DNA of 64,000 bases, taken from an uncultured Paracoccaceae bacterium (GTDB lineage: Bacteria; Pseudomonadota; Alphaproteobacteria; Rhodobacterales; Rhodobacteraceae). Positions within the stretch are counted from its first letter, which is position 1. Every line of letters begins with the position of its first letter. The notes under the pieces are model-generated. The model worked only from the letters and a program-made list of their open reading frames with translations. It searched no databases and was not told where the DNA came from. Shown in pieces: positions 37,142-46,493 of this stretch. Location of the stretch: NCBI GenBank assembly GCA_947501355.1, contig CANMVA010000001.1, positions 814,001-878,000 of the forward strand, written 5' to 3'. A program made the translations under genes and the position numbers.

Positions 37142-38488
37142 ATGTCCAGCCACGGCACTCCGATCCCGATGATTTCGCATCCCTGCGGACCGCTGAGCGG
37201 CGTGGCCGAAGTGCCGGGGGACAAATCGATCTCGCACCGGTCCTTGATCCTTGGGGCTTTGAGCGTTGGCGAGACCAGGATCAGCGGGTTGCTGGAAGGC
37301 GAAGACGTGCTGGACACCGCCAAGGCGATGCGCGCGTTCGGGGCCGGAGTGACGGATCATGGCGGCGGCACGTGGTCGGTGCACGGTGTCGGGGTCGGCG
37401 GGTTTGCCGAGCCGGACCACGTCATTGATTGCGGCAATTCCGGCACCGGTGTGCGTCTGATCATGGGGGCGATGGCGACCTCCCCGATTACGGTGACATT
37501 TACGGGCGACGCGTCCCTGCGCGGTCGGCCCATGGGGCGGATCACCGACCCCATTTCGGAGTTCGGCGCGGCGTCCTACGGGCGCGAGGGCGGGCGCTTG
37601 CCGATGACCATCGTTGGCGCAGCGGAGCCTGTGCCCGTGCGCTACACGGTGCCGATGCCTTCGGCTCAGGTGAAGTCCGCAGTGTTGCTTGCAGGTCTGA
37701 ATGCCCCCGGAAAGACCGTGGTGATTGAGAAGGAAGCGACCCGCGATCATACAGAGCGCATGTTGGCGGGGTTTGGCGCTGAGATTACGGTTGAGGAGAC
37801 TAATGAGGGGCGCGTGATTACGCTCACTGGCCAGCCGGAATTGCAGGCCCAGACGATTGTCGTGCCGCGCGATCCAAGCTCGGCCGCCTTTCCGGTCTGC
37901 GCAGCTCTGATCACAAAGGGTTCGGACGTGCTGGTGCCTGGGATCGGGCTGAACCCGACGCGGGCCGGGCTCTACACCACGCTGCGCGAGATGGGCGCGG
38001 ACCTGACCTATGAAAACGAGCGTGTCGAGGGGGGCGAACCTGTGGCGGACCTGCGCGCGCGTTATTCTCCGGATATGAAAGGCATCGCCGTGCCGCCGGA
38101 GCGTGCCGCATCCATGATTGATGAATACCCCATCCTGTCGGTTGTGGCCGCTTTCGCGACGGGCGACACCGTTATGGACGGCGTCAAAGAATTGCGGGTC
38201 AAGGAAAGCGACCGGATTGATGCGATGGCTGTGGGCCTGCGCGCCAATGGCGTGACTGTGGACGAGACCGAGGACAGCATGACAGTGCACGGGCTTGGCC
38301 CGGAGAGTGTGCCGGGAGGAGGGGAGGCGGCGAGCCATCTCGATCACCGGATCGCCATGTCCTTCATGTGTCTGGGCATGGGCGCGCAAGCGCCTGTCCG
38401 GGTCGATGATGGCGGCCCGATTGCCACATCCTTCCCGATTTTCGAGCCATTGATGGCCGCGCTTGGAGCCAAGCTGGAGCGGGCATGA
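37142..38488 (+). CDS. aroA: 3-phosphoshikimate 1-carboxyvinyltransferase (EPSP synthase)
   Basis: A 448-residue shikimate-pathway enzyme joining PEP to shikimate-3-phosphate. Conserved blocks include [27 protein letters not shown] with the following [10 protein letters not shown], and [11 protein letters not shown]. The segment GNSGTGVRL with Ala a few residues on resembles class II enzymes found in rhizobia and relatives; sensitivity class is not claimed. The ATG at 37142 has CGAAAGG ahead. It overlaps cmk by 4 bp. Confidence 0.95.
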   Translation: MSSHGTPIPMISHPCGPLSGVAEVPGDKSISHRSLILGALSVGETRISGLLEGEDVLDTAKAMRAFGAGVTDHGGGTWSVHGVGVGGFAEPDHVIDCGNSGTGVRLIMGAMATSPITVTFTGDASLRGRPMGRITDPISEFGAASYGREGGRLPMTIVGAAEPVPVRYTVPMPSAQVKSAVLLAGLNAPGKTVVIEKEATRDHTERMLAGFGAEITVEETNEGRVITLTGQPELQAQTIVVPRDPSSAAFPVCAALITKGSDVLVPGIGLNPTRAGLYTTLREMGADLTYENERVEGGEPVADLRARYSPDMKGIAVPPERAASMIDEYPILSVVAAFATGDTVMDGVKELRVKESDRIDAMAVGLRANGVTVDETEDSMTVHGLGPESVPGGGEAASHLDHRIAMSFMCLGMGAQAPVRVDDGGPIATSFPIFEPLMAALGAKLERA

Positions 38489-39105
38489 GTTTCACGGTTG
38501 CCATCGACGGGCCTGCGGCGGCGGGCAAGGGCACGGTGTCCAAGGCGGTTGCCGCGCATTTCGGCTTTGCGCATCTGGACACCGGGCTGCTTTACCGGGC
38601 TGTCGGCGCGCTGACCCTGAACGGCACCCCCGCGATTGACGCGGCAGAAGCGCTGGTGGCGGAAGACTTGGAAGATCCGGCCTTGCGCACGCCGGAAGTG
38701 GCCGATGCGGCGTCAAAAGTGGCGGTGATCCCAGAGGTGCGTGCGGCATTGGTTGATTTTCAACGCGCCTTCGCGCGCCGCGCAGGCGGGGCCGTTCTGG
38801 ACGGGCGCGATATCGGGACGGTGATCTGCCCCGAGGCGGAGGCGAAGCTGTTTGTGACCGCGTCGGCAGCGGTGCGGGCCGAGCGGCGGTTCAAGGAATT
38901 GACCGCGCGCGGGATCGAGACGGAGTATGAGGTCGTTCTGGCCGATGTGAAGGCGCGCGATGCACGCGACAGCGAACGCGCAACGGCTCCGCTGAAGGCA
39001 GCAGAGGGCGCGGTCGTGATCGACACGTCCGAGATGGATATCGAGACGGCTGTGGCCGCGGCGATTGCACATATCGATGCGGTGCGTGGCGGTCTTTCCA
39101 AATAG
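38485..39105 (+). CDS. cmk: Cytidylate kinase
   Basis: A 206-residue kinase that phosphorylates CMP and dCMP. The P-loop [14 protein letters not shown] is at about 7-20, [12 protein letters not shown] binds the nucleotide, and [14 protein letters not shown] is the family signature. It is coupled to aroA by ATGA. In related genomes rpsA usually follows cmk directly; here about 1.8 kb of other sequence intervenes. Confidence 0.95.
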   Translation: MSFTVAIDGPAAAGKGTVSKAVAAHFGFAHLDTGLLYRAVGALTLNGTPAIDAAEALVAEDLEDPALRTPEVADAASKVAVIPEVRAALVDFQRAFARRAGGAVLDGRDIGTVICPEAEAKLFVTASAAVRAERRFKELTARGIETEYEVVLADVKARDARDSERATAPLKAAEGAVVIDTSEMDIETAVAAAIAHIDAVRGGLSK

Positions 39106-39489
39106 AATGCGGCGCCGCATCAAGCGGTCTCACATAAGCGGGTCGCCCCGCCCCTACCGGGGGAGTTACCCCGTCTGAAGTCAGATCAAGTGCCCCCGGT
39201 CTGAGGGAAACGTGAGCCTGTTTTGCAGCCGGACAACCCGTGGCCCTCCTACTGCTGGATCCGGGGAAGGGTTTTAGAGCGGGTTGGTTAATGAAGGGGG
39301 AAGGGGGCGTTCGGTGGGGGTGGGGGGAAGACCGATACGACATCAAGGACTTTGGGTCGGATGAGCTTTTGTGTGAAATTTTGCATCTGATAACTGGTGT
39401 TGCGCAAAAGACCCGGTGAACGAACGGTGTTCTAACCGGACGTAAGGATAGATCACGTTTGCTGTAAACTAGAAGAAAAAGGCAGGAAA
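39106..39489. other. Intergenic region with a structured GC-rich segment
   Basis: No gene is apparent. From 39138 to about 39280 the plus strand can form successive stems: GCGGG/CCCGC (39138-39151), ACCGGGGG (39156-39163) with CCCCCGGT (39193-39200), and GAGGG/CCCTC enclosing the next 40 nt. A purine-rich tract follows (39290-39330). This could be the leader of an unrecognised small RNA or the 3' processing region of cmk. It did not fit SRP RNA, tmRNA, RNase P or cobalamin riboswitch patterns by eye. Confidence 0.4.
39107..39120. repeat. 14-bp perfect palindrome after cmk
   Basis: ATGCGGCGCCGCAT begins just after the cmk stop codon. It has no loop, so it is more likely a protein-binding or coincidental palindrome than a terminator. 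Confidence 0.4.
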
Positions 39490-39801
39490 ATGGAATTGAA
39501 AATCGAAAATTCCGAAGGCTTGGTTTTATGGAGCGGGCTGGGTGAAATAGTTCAAGTTCCTATGGATGAAGATGAACGCGCCCAATGCAGACAAGCCCTG
39601 TTGGACGCGCTCAGTTTATTGGATCAAACCATCGTCAAACGGTGTACTTTCGCCACGGCAACCGTGACGGATCAACGCGAGCTACAAAGTCCACGACATC
39701 TTTCCGATTGCCTCGCAGTTTACGATTTCTCTCGCCCATCAACACAACCAAAGAACAACCAAGGGCCGCACCTACGGCTTGTATCTGCTGATCCGCAGTA
39801 G
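39490..39801 (+). CDS. Small hypothetical protein (uncertain)
   Basis: A 103-residue frame beginning MELKIENSEGLVLWSGLGE, with AGGCAGGA ahead of its ATG. The first 50 residues look protein-like (acidic, helical), but the last third overlaps, antisense, the better supported gene at 39635-39889. Either the reading ends in overlap or this frame is spurious. I do not recognise a family. Confidence 0.35.
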   Translation: MELKIENSEGLVLWSGLGEIVQVPMDEDERAQCRQALLDALSLLDQTIVKRCTFATATVTDQRELQSPRHLSDCLAVYDFSRPSTQPKNNQGPHLRLVSADPQ

Positions 39802-39889
39802 ATGGGTTGTTAAGAACGTGGTCTTTCATCAGCGCAACTGCAAAGGTTACGTTCTGCTCCCGAACAAGAGCTGCATGAAGCTGAGCCAT
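39635..39889 (-). CDS. Small conserved-looking protein coupled to a GIY-YIG protein
   Basis: An 84-residue protein translated from an ATG that overlaps the stop of the GIY-YIG gene by one base (TAATG). The middle reads as two beta strands and helices (VTFAVALMKDHVLNN, CSLVVLMGERNRKLRG), and the end, VDFVARVDPSRLPWRKYTV, has a compact WRKYTV terminus that looks conserved. No catalytic motif is evident. Its tight coupling suggests joint action with the nuclease-like partner. Confidence 0.6.
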   Translation of the reverse strand: MAQLHAALVREQNVTFAVALMKDHVLNNPSTADQQIQAVGAALGCSLVVLMGERNRKLRGNRKDVVDFVARVDPSRLPWRKYTV

Positions 39890-40239
39890 TAACGAAACCC
39901 TCCCAGTGCATTCTGGGCGTTAGCAGAAGGAATCAAGCCATGACGAAGATCAGTTTCAATGCGCAAGCGCTCGGTATCGCCAGCTACGACAAGTGCAGCG
40001 ATATGGGTCATTCCCAAGCGAGAAGCTCGCGCGTAGCCGTCGTGAGAGCCGACACCAGTATTCAATCGCTGTTTCAGGGACTTGGTTTCACCAACATACA
40101 GAGCTTCCCAGCTCCCAGAGGTGATTTGCCTACAGAAGATGTAGACCCCTGAAATCGAGTTGAATTGCGTCCCTACTGGATGGGTCTCGAAGGTGTACGA
40201 TTGCCCGCTCGCACCGCGCCAAGTTATGTCAAAAGCCAT
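39889..40239 (-). CDS. GIY-YIG domain protein
   Basis: A 116-residue protein made almost entirely of a GIY-YIG nuclease-like domain. Gly31-Val-Tyr33 (GVYIF) is the first motif and Tyr48-Val-Gly50 (ALYVGET) the second. Arg58, Glu95 (RIETDLRHGL) and Asn107 occupy the expected catalytic positions, so activity is plausible. Stand-alone small GIY-YIG proteins act in repair, mobile elements or defence. A hairpin just upstream holds its ribosome binding site. Confidence 0.72.
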   Translation of the reverse strand: MAFDITWRGASGQSYTFETHPVGTQFNSISGVYIFCRQITSGSWEALYVGETKSLKQRLNTGVGSHDGYARASRLGMTHIAALVVAGDTERLRIETDLRHGLIPSANAQNALGGFR

Positions 40240-40243
40240 GTTT

Positions 40244-40262
40244 GGCCCTTTCTTTAAGGGCC
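40244..40262 (-). promoter_or_regulatory. Hairpin enclosing the GIY-YIG gene's Shine-Dalgarno
   Basis: GGCCCTT (40244-40250) and AAGGGCC (40256-40262) pair perfectly around five bases. On the minus-strand transcript the ribosome binding site AAAGGG is partly inside the 3' arm, 6 nt before the ATG, so the stem could restrict translation. Confidence 0.5.
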
Positions 40263-40348
40263 GTCAGACGACTTGACTTGGTCGAATCTGTGTGGAACAA
40301 CCCACGTGTGATATCACAAATCTGCGCCATCTGACGGCGTTGGAACAT

Positions 40349-40376
40349 GAGCCGGGGTGTTAGAGCACCTCGGCTC
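40349..40376. repeat. 11-bp stem-loop
   Basis: GAGCCGGGGTG (40349-40359) pairs with CACCTCGGCTC (40366-40376) with one G-U or mismatch and a 6-nt loop. No T-tract follows on either strand. It lies in the accessory stretch between cmk and rpsA; role unknown. Confidence 0.45.
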
Positions 40377-40425
40377 AACCGCTTGTATAGCCCCTTTTCA
40401 ATTCCACAACAACAGGTGTCACGTT

Positions 40426-40602
40426 CTAGGCTTGTTCTTTTTTTAGAAAGCCTGCTGCCGGTAGCCCTTCAACTGCCATGATAACCGGTGAGGCTATGGA
40501 ATTGCTGACAACGATCCGCGCCAGTGCGCCGTTCCCAGTGCGGTGATTGTCCTCAAGAATTGGTTTTGCAATGCCCGTTTCCTTCGAAGGGCTAAGGTTC
40601 AT
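40426..40602 (-). CDS. Small hypothetical protein (low confidence)
   Basis: A 58-residue frame from an ATG preceded by GAGGTAAGC. It has a hydrophobic stretch (LARIVVSNSIASPVIMAVEG) and ends in KKEQA. The frame stays open upstream to 40842 from a TTG, but that extension is cysteine-rich and unconvincing. I recognise no family. The rest of the 40263-40907 gap shows no better candidate apart from the stem-loop at 40349 and the rpsA leader. Confidence 0.28.
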   Translation of the reverse strand: MNLSPSKETGIAKPILEDNHRTGNGALARIVVSNSIASPVIMAVEGLPAAGFLKKEQA

Positions 40603-40907
40603 GCTTACCTCAGCATCGGCAAAACTACAGCATCGGTAACTCTGATCTAAACCCTCCCTCGGTAAGACCCACGTACAAAACCTCGCCACCACCCCATCCC
40701 CCTTGATCCCAAGGCAAATCCCGACTATAGAGCCGCTGTCAAACGGCGGAACAGTCGTGGCACATGAGCCTTGAGCAGGGTCGGTATTGCACCGGCCCTC
40801 ATTGTTTTCGGTGATGTGCTGCGGGCAAACCGCCAAGACCAAACCCCAAGACCGGCGGAGCCAACCGCGCGGCCAGAAAACAAAACGTGTAAGGAAACCA
40901 AACGCTT

Positions 40908-42590
40908 ATGGCGAATGCAACCATGGAGGAGTTTGAAGCGCTCCTAAACGAAAGCTTCGAGATTGACACGCCCGATGAGGGCTCTGTTGTCAAAGGCAAG
41001 GTCATCGCGATCGAAGCGGGCCAAGCCATCATCGACGTCGGCTACAAGATGGAAGGCCGTGTCGAGCTGAAAGAATTCGCAAATCCCGGCGAAGCGCCCG
41101 AGATTGAAGTTGGCGACGAGGTGGAGGTGTTCCTCCGTCAGGTCGAGAACGCGCGTGGCGAGGCTGTCATCAGCCGCGAGATGGCCCGCCGTGAGGAAGC
41201 CTGGGATCGTCTTGAGAAGGCCTATGCCGACGAGAACCGCGTTGAAGGCGCGATCTTCGGTCGGGTCAAAGGCGGCTTCACCGTTGATCTGGGCGGCGCT
41301 GTTGCGTTCCTGCCCGGGTCTCAGGTGGATGTGCGCCCGGTGCGCGACGCCGGCCCTCTGATGGGTATGAAGCAGCCGTTCCAGATTCTGAAAATGGACC
41401 GCCGCCGTGGCAACATCGTTGTCTCGCGCCGTGCTATTCTGGAAGAAAGCCGTGCCGAGCAGCGCGCCGAAGTTATCGGCAACCTGACCGAAGGCCAGGC
41501 TGTGGACGGTGTTGTCAAGAACATCACCGAATACGGTGCGTTTGTGGACCTCGGCGGTGTCGATGGTCTGCTGCACGTGACCGACATGGCATGGCGCCGT
41601 GTGAACCACCCGTCTGAGATCCTTGCGATTGGCGAGACTGTGAAGGTTCAGGTCATCAAGATTAACAAAGAGACCCACCGCATCAGCCTCGGTATGAAGC
41701 AGCTGCAGGACGATCCGTGGGATCTAGTCGCGGCCAAATATCCGCTGGAATCCGTGCATACCGGTCGCGTCACCAACATCACAGATTACGGTGCGTTTGT
41801 TGAGCTGGAGCCCGGTGTCGAAGGTCTGGTGCACGTCTCGGAAATGTCCTGGACGAAGAAGAACGTGCACCCCGGCAAGATCGTCTCCACCTCGCAGGAA
41901 GTGGAAGTCATGGTTCTGGAAATCGACGGTGCCAAGCGCCGCGTTTCCCTTGGTCTCAAGCAGACGATGCGCAACCCCTGGGAAGTCTTTGCCGAGCAGT
42001 TCGCTGTCGGCACCGAGGTCGAGGGCGAGGTCAAGAACATCACCGAGTTTGGTCTGTTCATCGGTCTGGAAGGCGACATCGACGGCATGGTTCACCTGTC
42101 GGATCTGACATGGGAAGGCCGTGGCGAAGACGTGATCGGCGACTACCGCAAGGGCGACGTCGTGAAGGCCGTTGTCACCGAGGTCGACACCGAGAAAGAG
42201 CGTATTTCGCTGTCGGTCAAGGCGCTGGGCAATGACCAGTTCGCCGAGGCTGTGGGCGGCGTGAAGCGCGGCTCGATCATCACGGTCACGGTCACCGCGA
42301 TTGAGGATGGCGGCATCGAGGTCGAGTATGAGGGCATGAAGTCCTTCATCCGCCGCTCGGACCTGTCGCGCGACCGTGCAGAGCAGCGCCCGGATCGTTT
42401 CGGCGTGGGCGACAAGGTCGACGTGCGCGTCACCAACGTGGACGCCAAGACCCGCCGTCTGGGTGTCTCGATCAAGGCGCGCGAGATCGCCGAAGAGAAA
42501 GAGGCCGTCGAACAGTTCGGCTCCTCGGACTCCGGTGCATCGCTGGGCGACATCCTTGGCGCGGCGCTGAAGGGCGACGACGACAAGTAA
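40908..42590 (+). CDS. rpsA: 30S ribosomal protein S1
   Basis: A 560-residue S1 with six S1/OB repeats (near 30, 116, 200, 287, 374 and 460). Each ends in a variant of the VKVxxIDxxxxRISLGxK pattern. It binds mRNA to the 30S subunit for initiation. AAGGA precedes the ATG. A terminator follows the stop. Confidence 0.97.
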   Translation: MANATMEEFEALLNESFEIDTPDEGSVVKGKVIAIEAGQAIIDVGYKMEGRVELKEFANPGEAPEIEVGDEVEVFLRQVENARGEAVISREMARREEAWDRLEKAYADENRVEGAIFGRVKGGFTVDLGGAVAFLPGSQVDVRPVRDAGPLMGMKQPFQILKMDRRRGNIVVSRRAILEESRAEQRAEVIGNLTEGQAVDGVVKNITEYGAFVDLGGVDGLLHVTDMAWRRVNHPSEILAIGETVKVQVIKINKETHRISLGMKQLQDDPWDLVAAKYPLESVHTGRVTNITDYGAFVELEPGVEGLVHVSEMSWTKKNVHPGKIVSTSQEVEVMVLEIDGAKRRVSLGLKQTMRNPWEVFAEQFAVGTEVEGEVKNITEFGLFIGLEGDIDGMVHLSDLTWEGRGEDVIGDYRKGDVVKAVVTEVDTEKERISLSVKALGNDQFAEAVGGVKRGSIITVTVTAIEDGGIEVEYEGMKSFIRRSDLSRDRAEQRPDRFGVGDKVDVRVTNVDAKTRRLGVSIKAREIAEEKEAVEQFGSSDSGASLGDILGAALKGDDDK

Positions 42591-42611
42591 GCGTATCCTT
42601 TGGGATGGATG

Positions 42612-42640
42612 GGCCTCGCCTTCGGGCGGGGCCTTTTTTT
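42612..42640 (+). terminator. Rho-independent terminator of rpsA
   Basis: GGCCTCGCC (42612-42620) pairs with GGCGGGGCC (42625-42633) around a TTCG tetraloop with one G-U pair, followed by a run of seven T. From here to 42838 no gene was recognised; base composition drops in GC. Confidence 0.9.
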
Positions 42641-42838
42641 GTTGGGGGGAGAAGTGGTTTCGTTGAGTCCAGACCTACAATTTCTCTGCGATGTGTCGAA
42701 TGGCTACTTTCAGAGATTGTGTCGATGTTGCACAAACCTAGGCTTATGCGTGTTTCATTACTGACTGCCTTATCGGATGAAGATAGGTATAAGCCCCCAG
42801 CAGTTTAGCCTTTCAGGTAGGTGGTTTGAGGCATAGCG

Positions 42839-43975
42839 ATGTCCCCAGCATTGGTAGTTTATCTCGATACCCAAGACTATATCCGGGTGTTTAACGAACG
42901 CGGCCATGGACCTGCCCATGAGGTGCTCAATCGACTCCTAGCCTTTCGGGACAATGGTGACATCGTGATCGGTTATTCATGGGCCATCATGCTAGAGTTC
43001 ATCACGCGTCCAACAGACGAATACCGCGAAGAACGTGTCCGACGAGGCCAGTTGGTAAAGGATATTTGTGGACAAAATGCGTTCCCTTTCTGCTCGGATT
43101 TGAAGCGTGGTCAGCGGTTTCCAAACAATGGGTTTTGGATCACTGGCAGGAATGGCAAGTTGGTATCCGCCAAGTGGTTTCGCCGTGAGATGGAGAGGCA
43201 ATATCTTGAAGCACTTGCAGAGCAACAGGGGCTTAACCGCGCGCAGCGCCGACGGCTTAGAACACCATCAGCGATGCGCCAATTATTACGCGAGAACACC
43301 TCCACTTGGGGCTCCAAGCGGGACGATTTCAAAGGGTTCCCTATATCAGATGAGCTGATGGAAAGCGGTGTTTTGACGCGCTTTTTGAAGGGGCGATGTT
43401 CTGATGCCGAGTTCGAAGAGCGAATAAACCGTTGGTTTTCAGATCCTGCTGAGTTTAGTCGGATCGCTTACGATTATGCAGACAAGCCTAACCTATTGGA
43501 TGAGTTTTTCGGCCCGAACCTCAACAAGATTGAGGAGTCATTCAGAAAGATGCAGGACGCAAGCCGCGGCTTGGATGATCTACGCGAGACAATCCAATCT
43601 CACCGTCAGAACTTGATAGAAACGGGCTTTGACAAGCGCCGAGCTAGAGAGCTGACTACACCGCCCAAACGACCCACTTTGGACCCGACAGACGTAGTGC
43701 AACGTTTGAAAGACTTCATCGGTGAAGGCCGTGTGGAGCACATCGGACACTATATGCTGAAAGCATCGCGGAAAGACTACAATTTAAAACGGTCAGATTT
43801 CATGGATATCATGCAGATGTGTTATGTACCCGACTGCGACTTCTTCCGATGCGATAAAGCTATGGCTGACCTTTATAAAGACTTTGAACCGTTCGCAGGA
43901 AAACTAGTGGCAAGGTTCACCGATCTACCCGCGAAAATTGAAGCTAAGCTATCCGACAGAAGTCTACGAACATGA
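42839..43975 (+). CDS. Large PIN-like domain protein
   Basis: A 378-residue protein whose two ends form a split PIN-like ribonuclease fold. The N terminus VVYLDTQDY gives Asp10 and the helix WAIMLEF gives Glu53. Near the C terminus SDFMDIMQMCYVPDCDFFRCDKAM supplies Asp320, Asp323, Asp332/334 and Asp339 in the spacing of PIN active sites. About 240 residues of basic, helical sequence are inserted between. Its GC content and codon use look lower than the neighbouring rpsA and ihfB. It may be a defence or toxin-type RNase, but no antitoxin gene is adjacent. Confidence 0.7.
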   Translation: MSPALVVYLDTQDYIRVFNERGHGPAHEVLNRLLAFRDNGDIVIGYSWAIMLEFITRPTDEYREERVRRGQLVKDICGQNAFPFCSDLKRGQRFPNNGFWITGRNGKLVSAKWFRREMERQYLEALAEQQGLNRAQRRRLRTPSAMRQLLRENTSTWGSKRDDFKGFPISDELMESGVLTRFLKGRCSDAEFEERINRWFSDPAEFSRIAYDYADKPNLLDEFFGPNLNKIEESFRKMQDASRGLDDLRETIQSHRQNLIETGFDKRRARELTTPPKRPTLDPTDVVQRLKDFIGEGRVEHIGHYMLKASRKDYNLKRSDFMDIMQMCYVPDCDFFRCDKAMADLYKDFEPFAGKLVARFTDLPAKIEAKLSDRSLRT

Positions 43976-44231
43976 CCAAAGGTCACCGCATGGCCGTTTG
44001 ACGGACAGGCGGTTTCGTGGGGTTTGGGAAGAACTCAGGCGGGAAATCTGGATGTCGCCATAAAGCGCTTATGATCAATCGTCGGGCCGCCTGTCCCCGG
44101 CCATGCGGTGGCGCGGCTCGGTTCCTGCTAAGCCAACGCACCAAAATCGCCCCCCGGTTGCCCTAATTCAGCCCAGAACCGGCGGCACTCTGTTTCGAAA
44201 TTATCAACGGATTGTTCGCAGGGTGGGACCC

Positions 44232-46454
44232 ATGTCTGATGCATCTTTGATCGAAAACGCGAGGCCGCGGCGTGAGGGGCGGGGGCTGATTGCTCTGTTC
44301 ACGGTCACGATCTTTTTGTCGGCCTCCTTGCTCTTCTTCGTGCAGCCCTTGTTCGCCAAGCTGGTCCTCCCCGTGATCGGAGGGGCGCCGGCGGTGTGGA
44401 CCACGGCGATGCTGTTTTTCCAGACGGTGCTGATCGGCGGCTATCTTTATGCGCATGTGTTGGTGCGGCATGTGCCGGTGCGCTGGCAATTGGGCGTGCA
44501 TTTGGGCTTTTGGGTGGTGGGCTTGTGGTTCTTGCCGCTGGCCATTCCCGAAGGCTGGACATTTGATCCCAGCGGGCCGATCACCTTGCAAACGCTGGGG
44601 CTTTTTGCGTTGGGCGTGGGCGTGCCTTTCGCGGTTCTATCGGCCAACGCGCCGCTGATCCAGGCGTGGTATCGCATGTCGGGCGCGCCGTCGGGCGATG
44701 ATCCGTATTTCCTATATGGAGCCTCGAATCTCGGCTCGATGGTGGCGCTTTTGGCGTTCCCGCTGGTGGCGGAGCCGATCTTTGGTGCGACCGCCATCGG
44801 GCAGGGCTGGGCGGCTGGCTTTATCGCGTTTGGCATGTGCCTGATGGCGATTGCGTGGGTCTTGTTTGCCAGGCCCGCAAGACCTGTCGAGGCTGCATCG
44901 GGCGATACGCCGAAGACACAGATCAATGCGGATCAGATCGCTGTCTGGCTGCTCCTTGCCTTTGTGCCGTCCTCGCTGATGCTGGCGGTGACCTCAAAGA
45001 TTTCGACCGATATGGGCACCATCCCGATGGTTTGGGTCCTGCCTTTGGCGCTGTTTCTGGCGACCTTCGTGCTGACCTTCCGCAGCAAGGCTGTGTTGCC
45101 GGATGACTGGCTGAAAGCGCTGAGCGGGATGGGTGTGGTTTTTCTGATCTACACGTTCACGACCAGCGCGCTGAGCCATGGGCAATTGCTTATGGTCGCG
45201 GGTTTGATCGCCTCCTTTTTCGCAGTGACGCTTTATGCGCATCGGCAGCTCTATCTGGCGCGGCCGGATGCTGGAAACCTCACGGTTTTCTATCTGGTGA
45301 TGTCGGTTGGCGGTGCTTTGGGTGGGCTTTTCAACTCGATCATTGCGCCTGTCGTGTTTGACAGCATGCGCGAAGGCTCGGTCACGGTTGTGATGGCCGC
45401 GATTATTCCGCTCTTTTTGAACCGCCCGCAGTTGAGCGCGGGCCGGGCGCGGACGGTTGCCATGGCTTTGGGCGGTGTCGCCATCGCTTGCGCAACGCTT
45501 GCGGTGATGGCGTCGAACACCGCCTATCTGATCGGTGGTGCAGGCGCGGCACTGGTACTCGCATTGCTTTTCGCCCGTCCCTTGGTGAGCTTTGCAGTCG
45601 CCATCAGTGCGGCGACGCTGTCGGGGACTTTGCTGCAATATGACGACGCGCATTTCGTGGATCGCAGCTTTTTCGGTGCGCATATGGTGCGCGATGATGC
45701 CGACAGGGGTCTTCGGTTTTACATGAATGGCACGACCGTGCACGGGATTCAGCGCCTTGCAGACTTGCAGGCCGAACGGCCCGTGCCGCTGTCCTATTAT
45801 CATCCCGACTTGCCAATGGCGCAGGTTCTGCAAAGCGATTTCGCACGCGAGGCCTCTGATATCGGGATCATCGGTTTGGGGATCGGGTCGTTGGCGTGCT
45901 ACCGCCAGCCAGGCCAGACCTATCATTACTACGAGATCGACAGCATGGTGGATCAGGTCGCGCGCGACCCTGCCTTGTTCACGTATATGGAGGCCTGCGC
46001 AGGCGATCAGCCGACTTATCTTGGCGATGCGCGCGTGGTTCTGGAAGGCCAGACCGATCTGAAAATGTCTGTTGTGGTCATCGACGCCTATAGTTCGGAC
46101 GCGGTGCCGGTGCATCTGACCACGACCGAGGCGATGCAGCTGTATCTGGACCGCACAACCCCGGATGGGGTGGTGCTCTATCATGTGTCGAACCGGTTTT
46201 ATGATATCGAGCGGCCTTTGGCGCGCTCTGCTGTAGAGCTTGGGCTGGACATCTGGCTGCACGAAGAACCACTGACGAAAGCGCAGTATCTTGAGGGGGC
46301 CTCGGCCAGTTCGGTCGTGATGGTGGCCCGCAAAGGCGCGCAGGTTGAGAGCCTTTTGGAGGCCGGCATCTGGCGGGCGCTGGACAGCGATGGCGGACGG
46401 CTCTGGACGGACGACTACGCCAATCCGTTGAGCATCCTGAGCGCGCTGCGCTAA
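44232..46454 (+). CDS. Membrane-fused spermidine synthase-like protein
   Basis: A 740-residue protein. The first 470 residues contain about 12-14 hydrophobic helices, and the last 230 resemble a spermidine/spermine synthase methyltransferase-like fold (IGIIGLGIGSLACYRQ, YYEIDSMVDQVARDP, VVVIDAYSSDAVPVHLTT). Fused membrane aminopropyltransferase-like proteins are widespread but biochemically unclear; the SAM-binding glycine loop is retained. The start at 44232 is chosen because the longer frame from 44103 adds a poor N terminus. No polyamine genes are adjacent. Confidence 0.8.
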   Translation: MSDASLIENARPRREGRGLIALFTVTIFLSASLLFFVQPLFAKLVLPVIGGAPAVWTTAMLFFQTVLIGGYLYAHVLVRHVPVRWQLGVHLGFWVVGLWFLPLAIPEGWTFDPSGPITLQTLGLFALGVGVPFAVLSANAPLIQAWYRMSGAPSGDDPYFLYGASNLGSMVALLAFPLVAEPIFGATAIGQGWAAGFIAFGMCLMAIAWVLFARPARPVEAASGDTPKTQINADQIAVWLLLAFVPSSLMLAVTSKISTDMGTIPMVWVLPLALFLATFVLTFRSKAVLPDDWLKALSGMGVVFLIYTFTTSALSHGQLLMVAGLIASFFAVTLYAHRQLYLARPDAGNLTVFYLVMSVGGALGGLFNSIIAPVVFDSMREGSVTVVMAAIIPLFLNRPQLSAGRARTVAMALGGVAIACATLAVMASNTAYLIGGAGAALVLALLFARPLVSFAVAISAATLSGTLLQYDDAHFVDRSFFGAHMVRDDADRGLRFYMNGTTVHGIQRLADLQAERPVPLSYYHPDLPMAQVLQSDFAREASDIGIIGLGIGSLACYRQPGQTYHYYEIDSMVDQVARDPALFTYMEACAGDQPTYLGDARVVLEGQTDLKMSVVVIDAYSSDAVPVHLTTTEAMQLYLDRTTPDGVVLYHVSNRFYDIERPLARSAVELGLDIWLHEEPLTKAQYLEGASASSVVMVARKGAQVESLLEAGIWRALDSDGGRLWTDDYANPLSILSALR

Positions 46455-46493
46455 GCCGTTGCGAGGGGTCGCTTTTGGTGCTTCAACAGGAGC

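Noticed and set aside
39138-39280. Structured region considered as SRP RNA, tmRNA, RNase P RNA or cobalamin riboswitch
   Set aside because: The hallmark sequences of each class (such as the SRP GGAAGG loop or the cobalamin box) are not present; it is kept only as an unassigned structured segment.
42650-42838. Low-GC gap before the PIN-like gene considered as an insertion sequence end
   Set aside because: No terminal inverted repeats, target duplication or transposase fragment could be seen.
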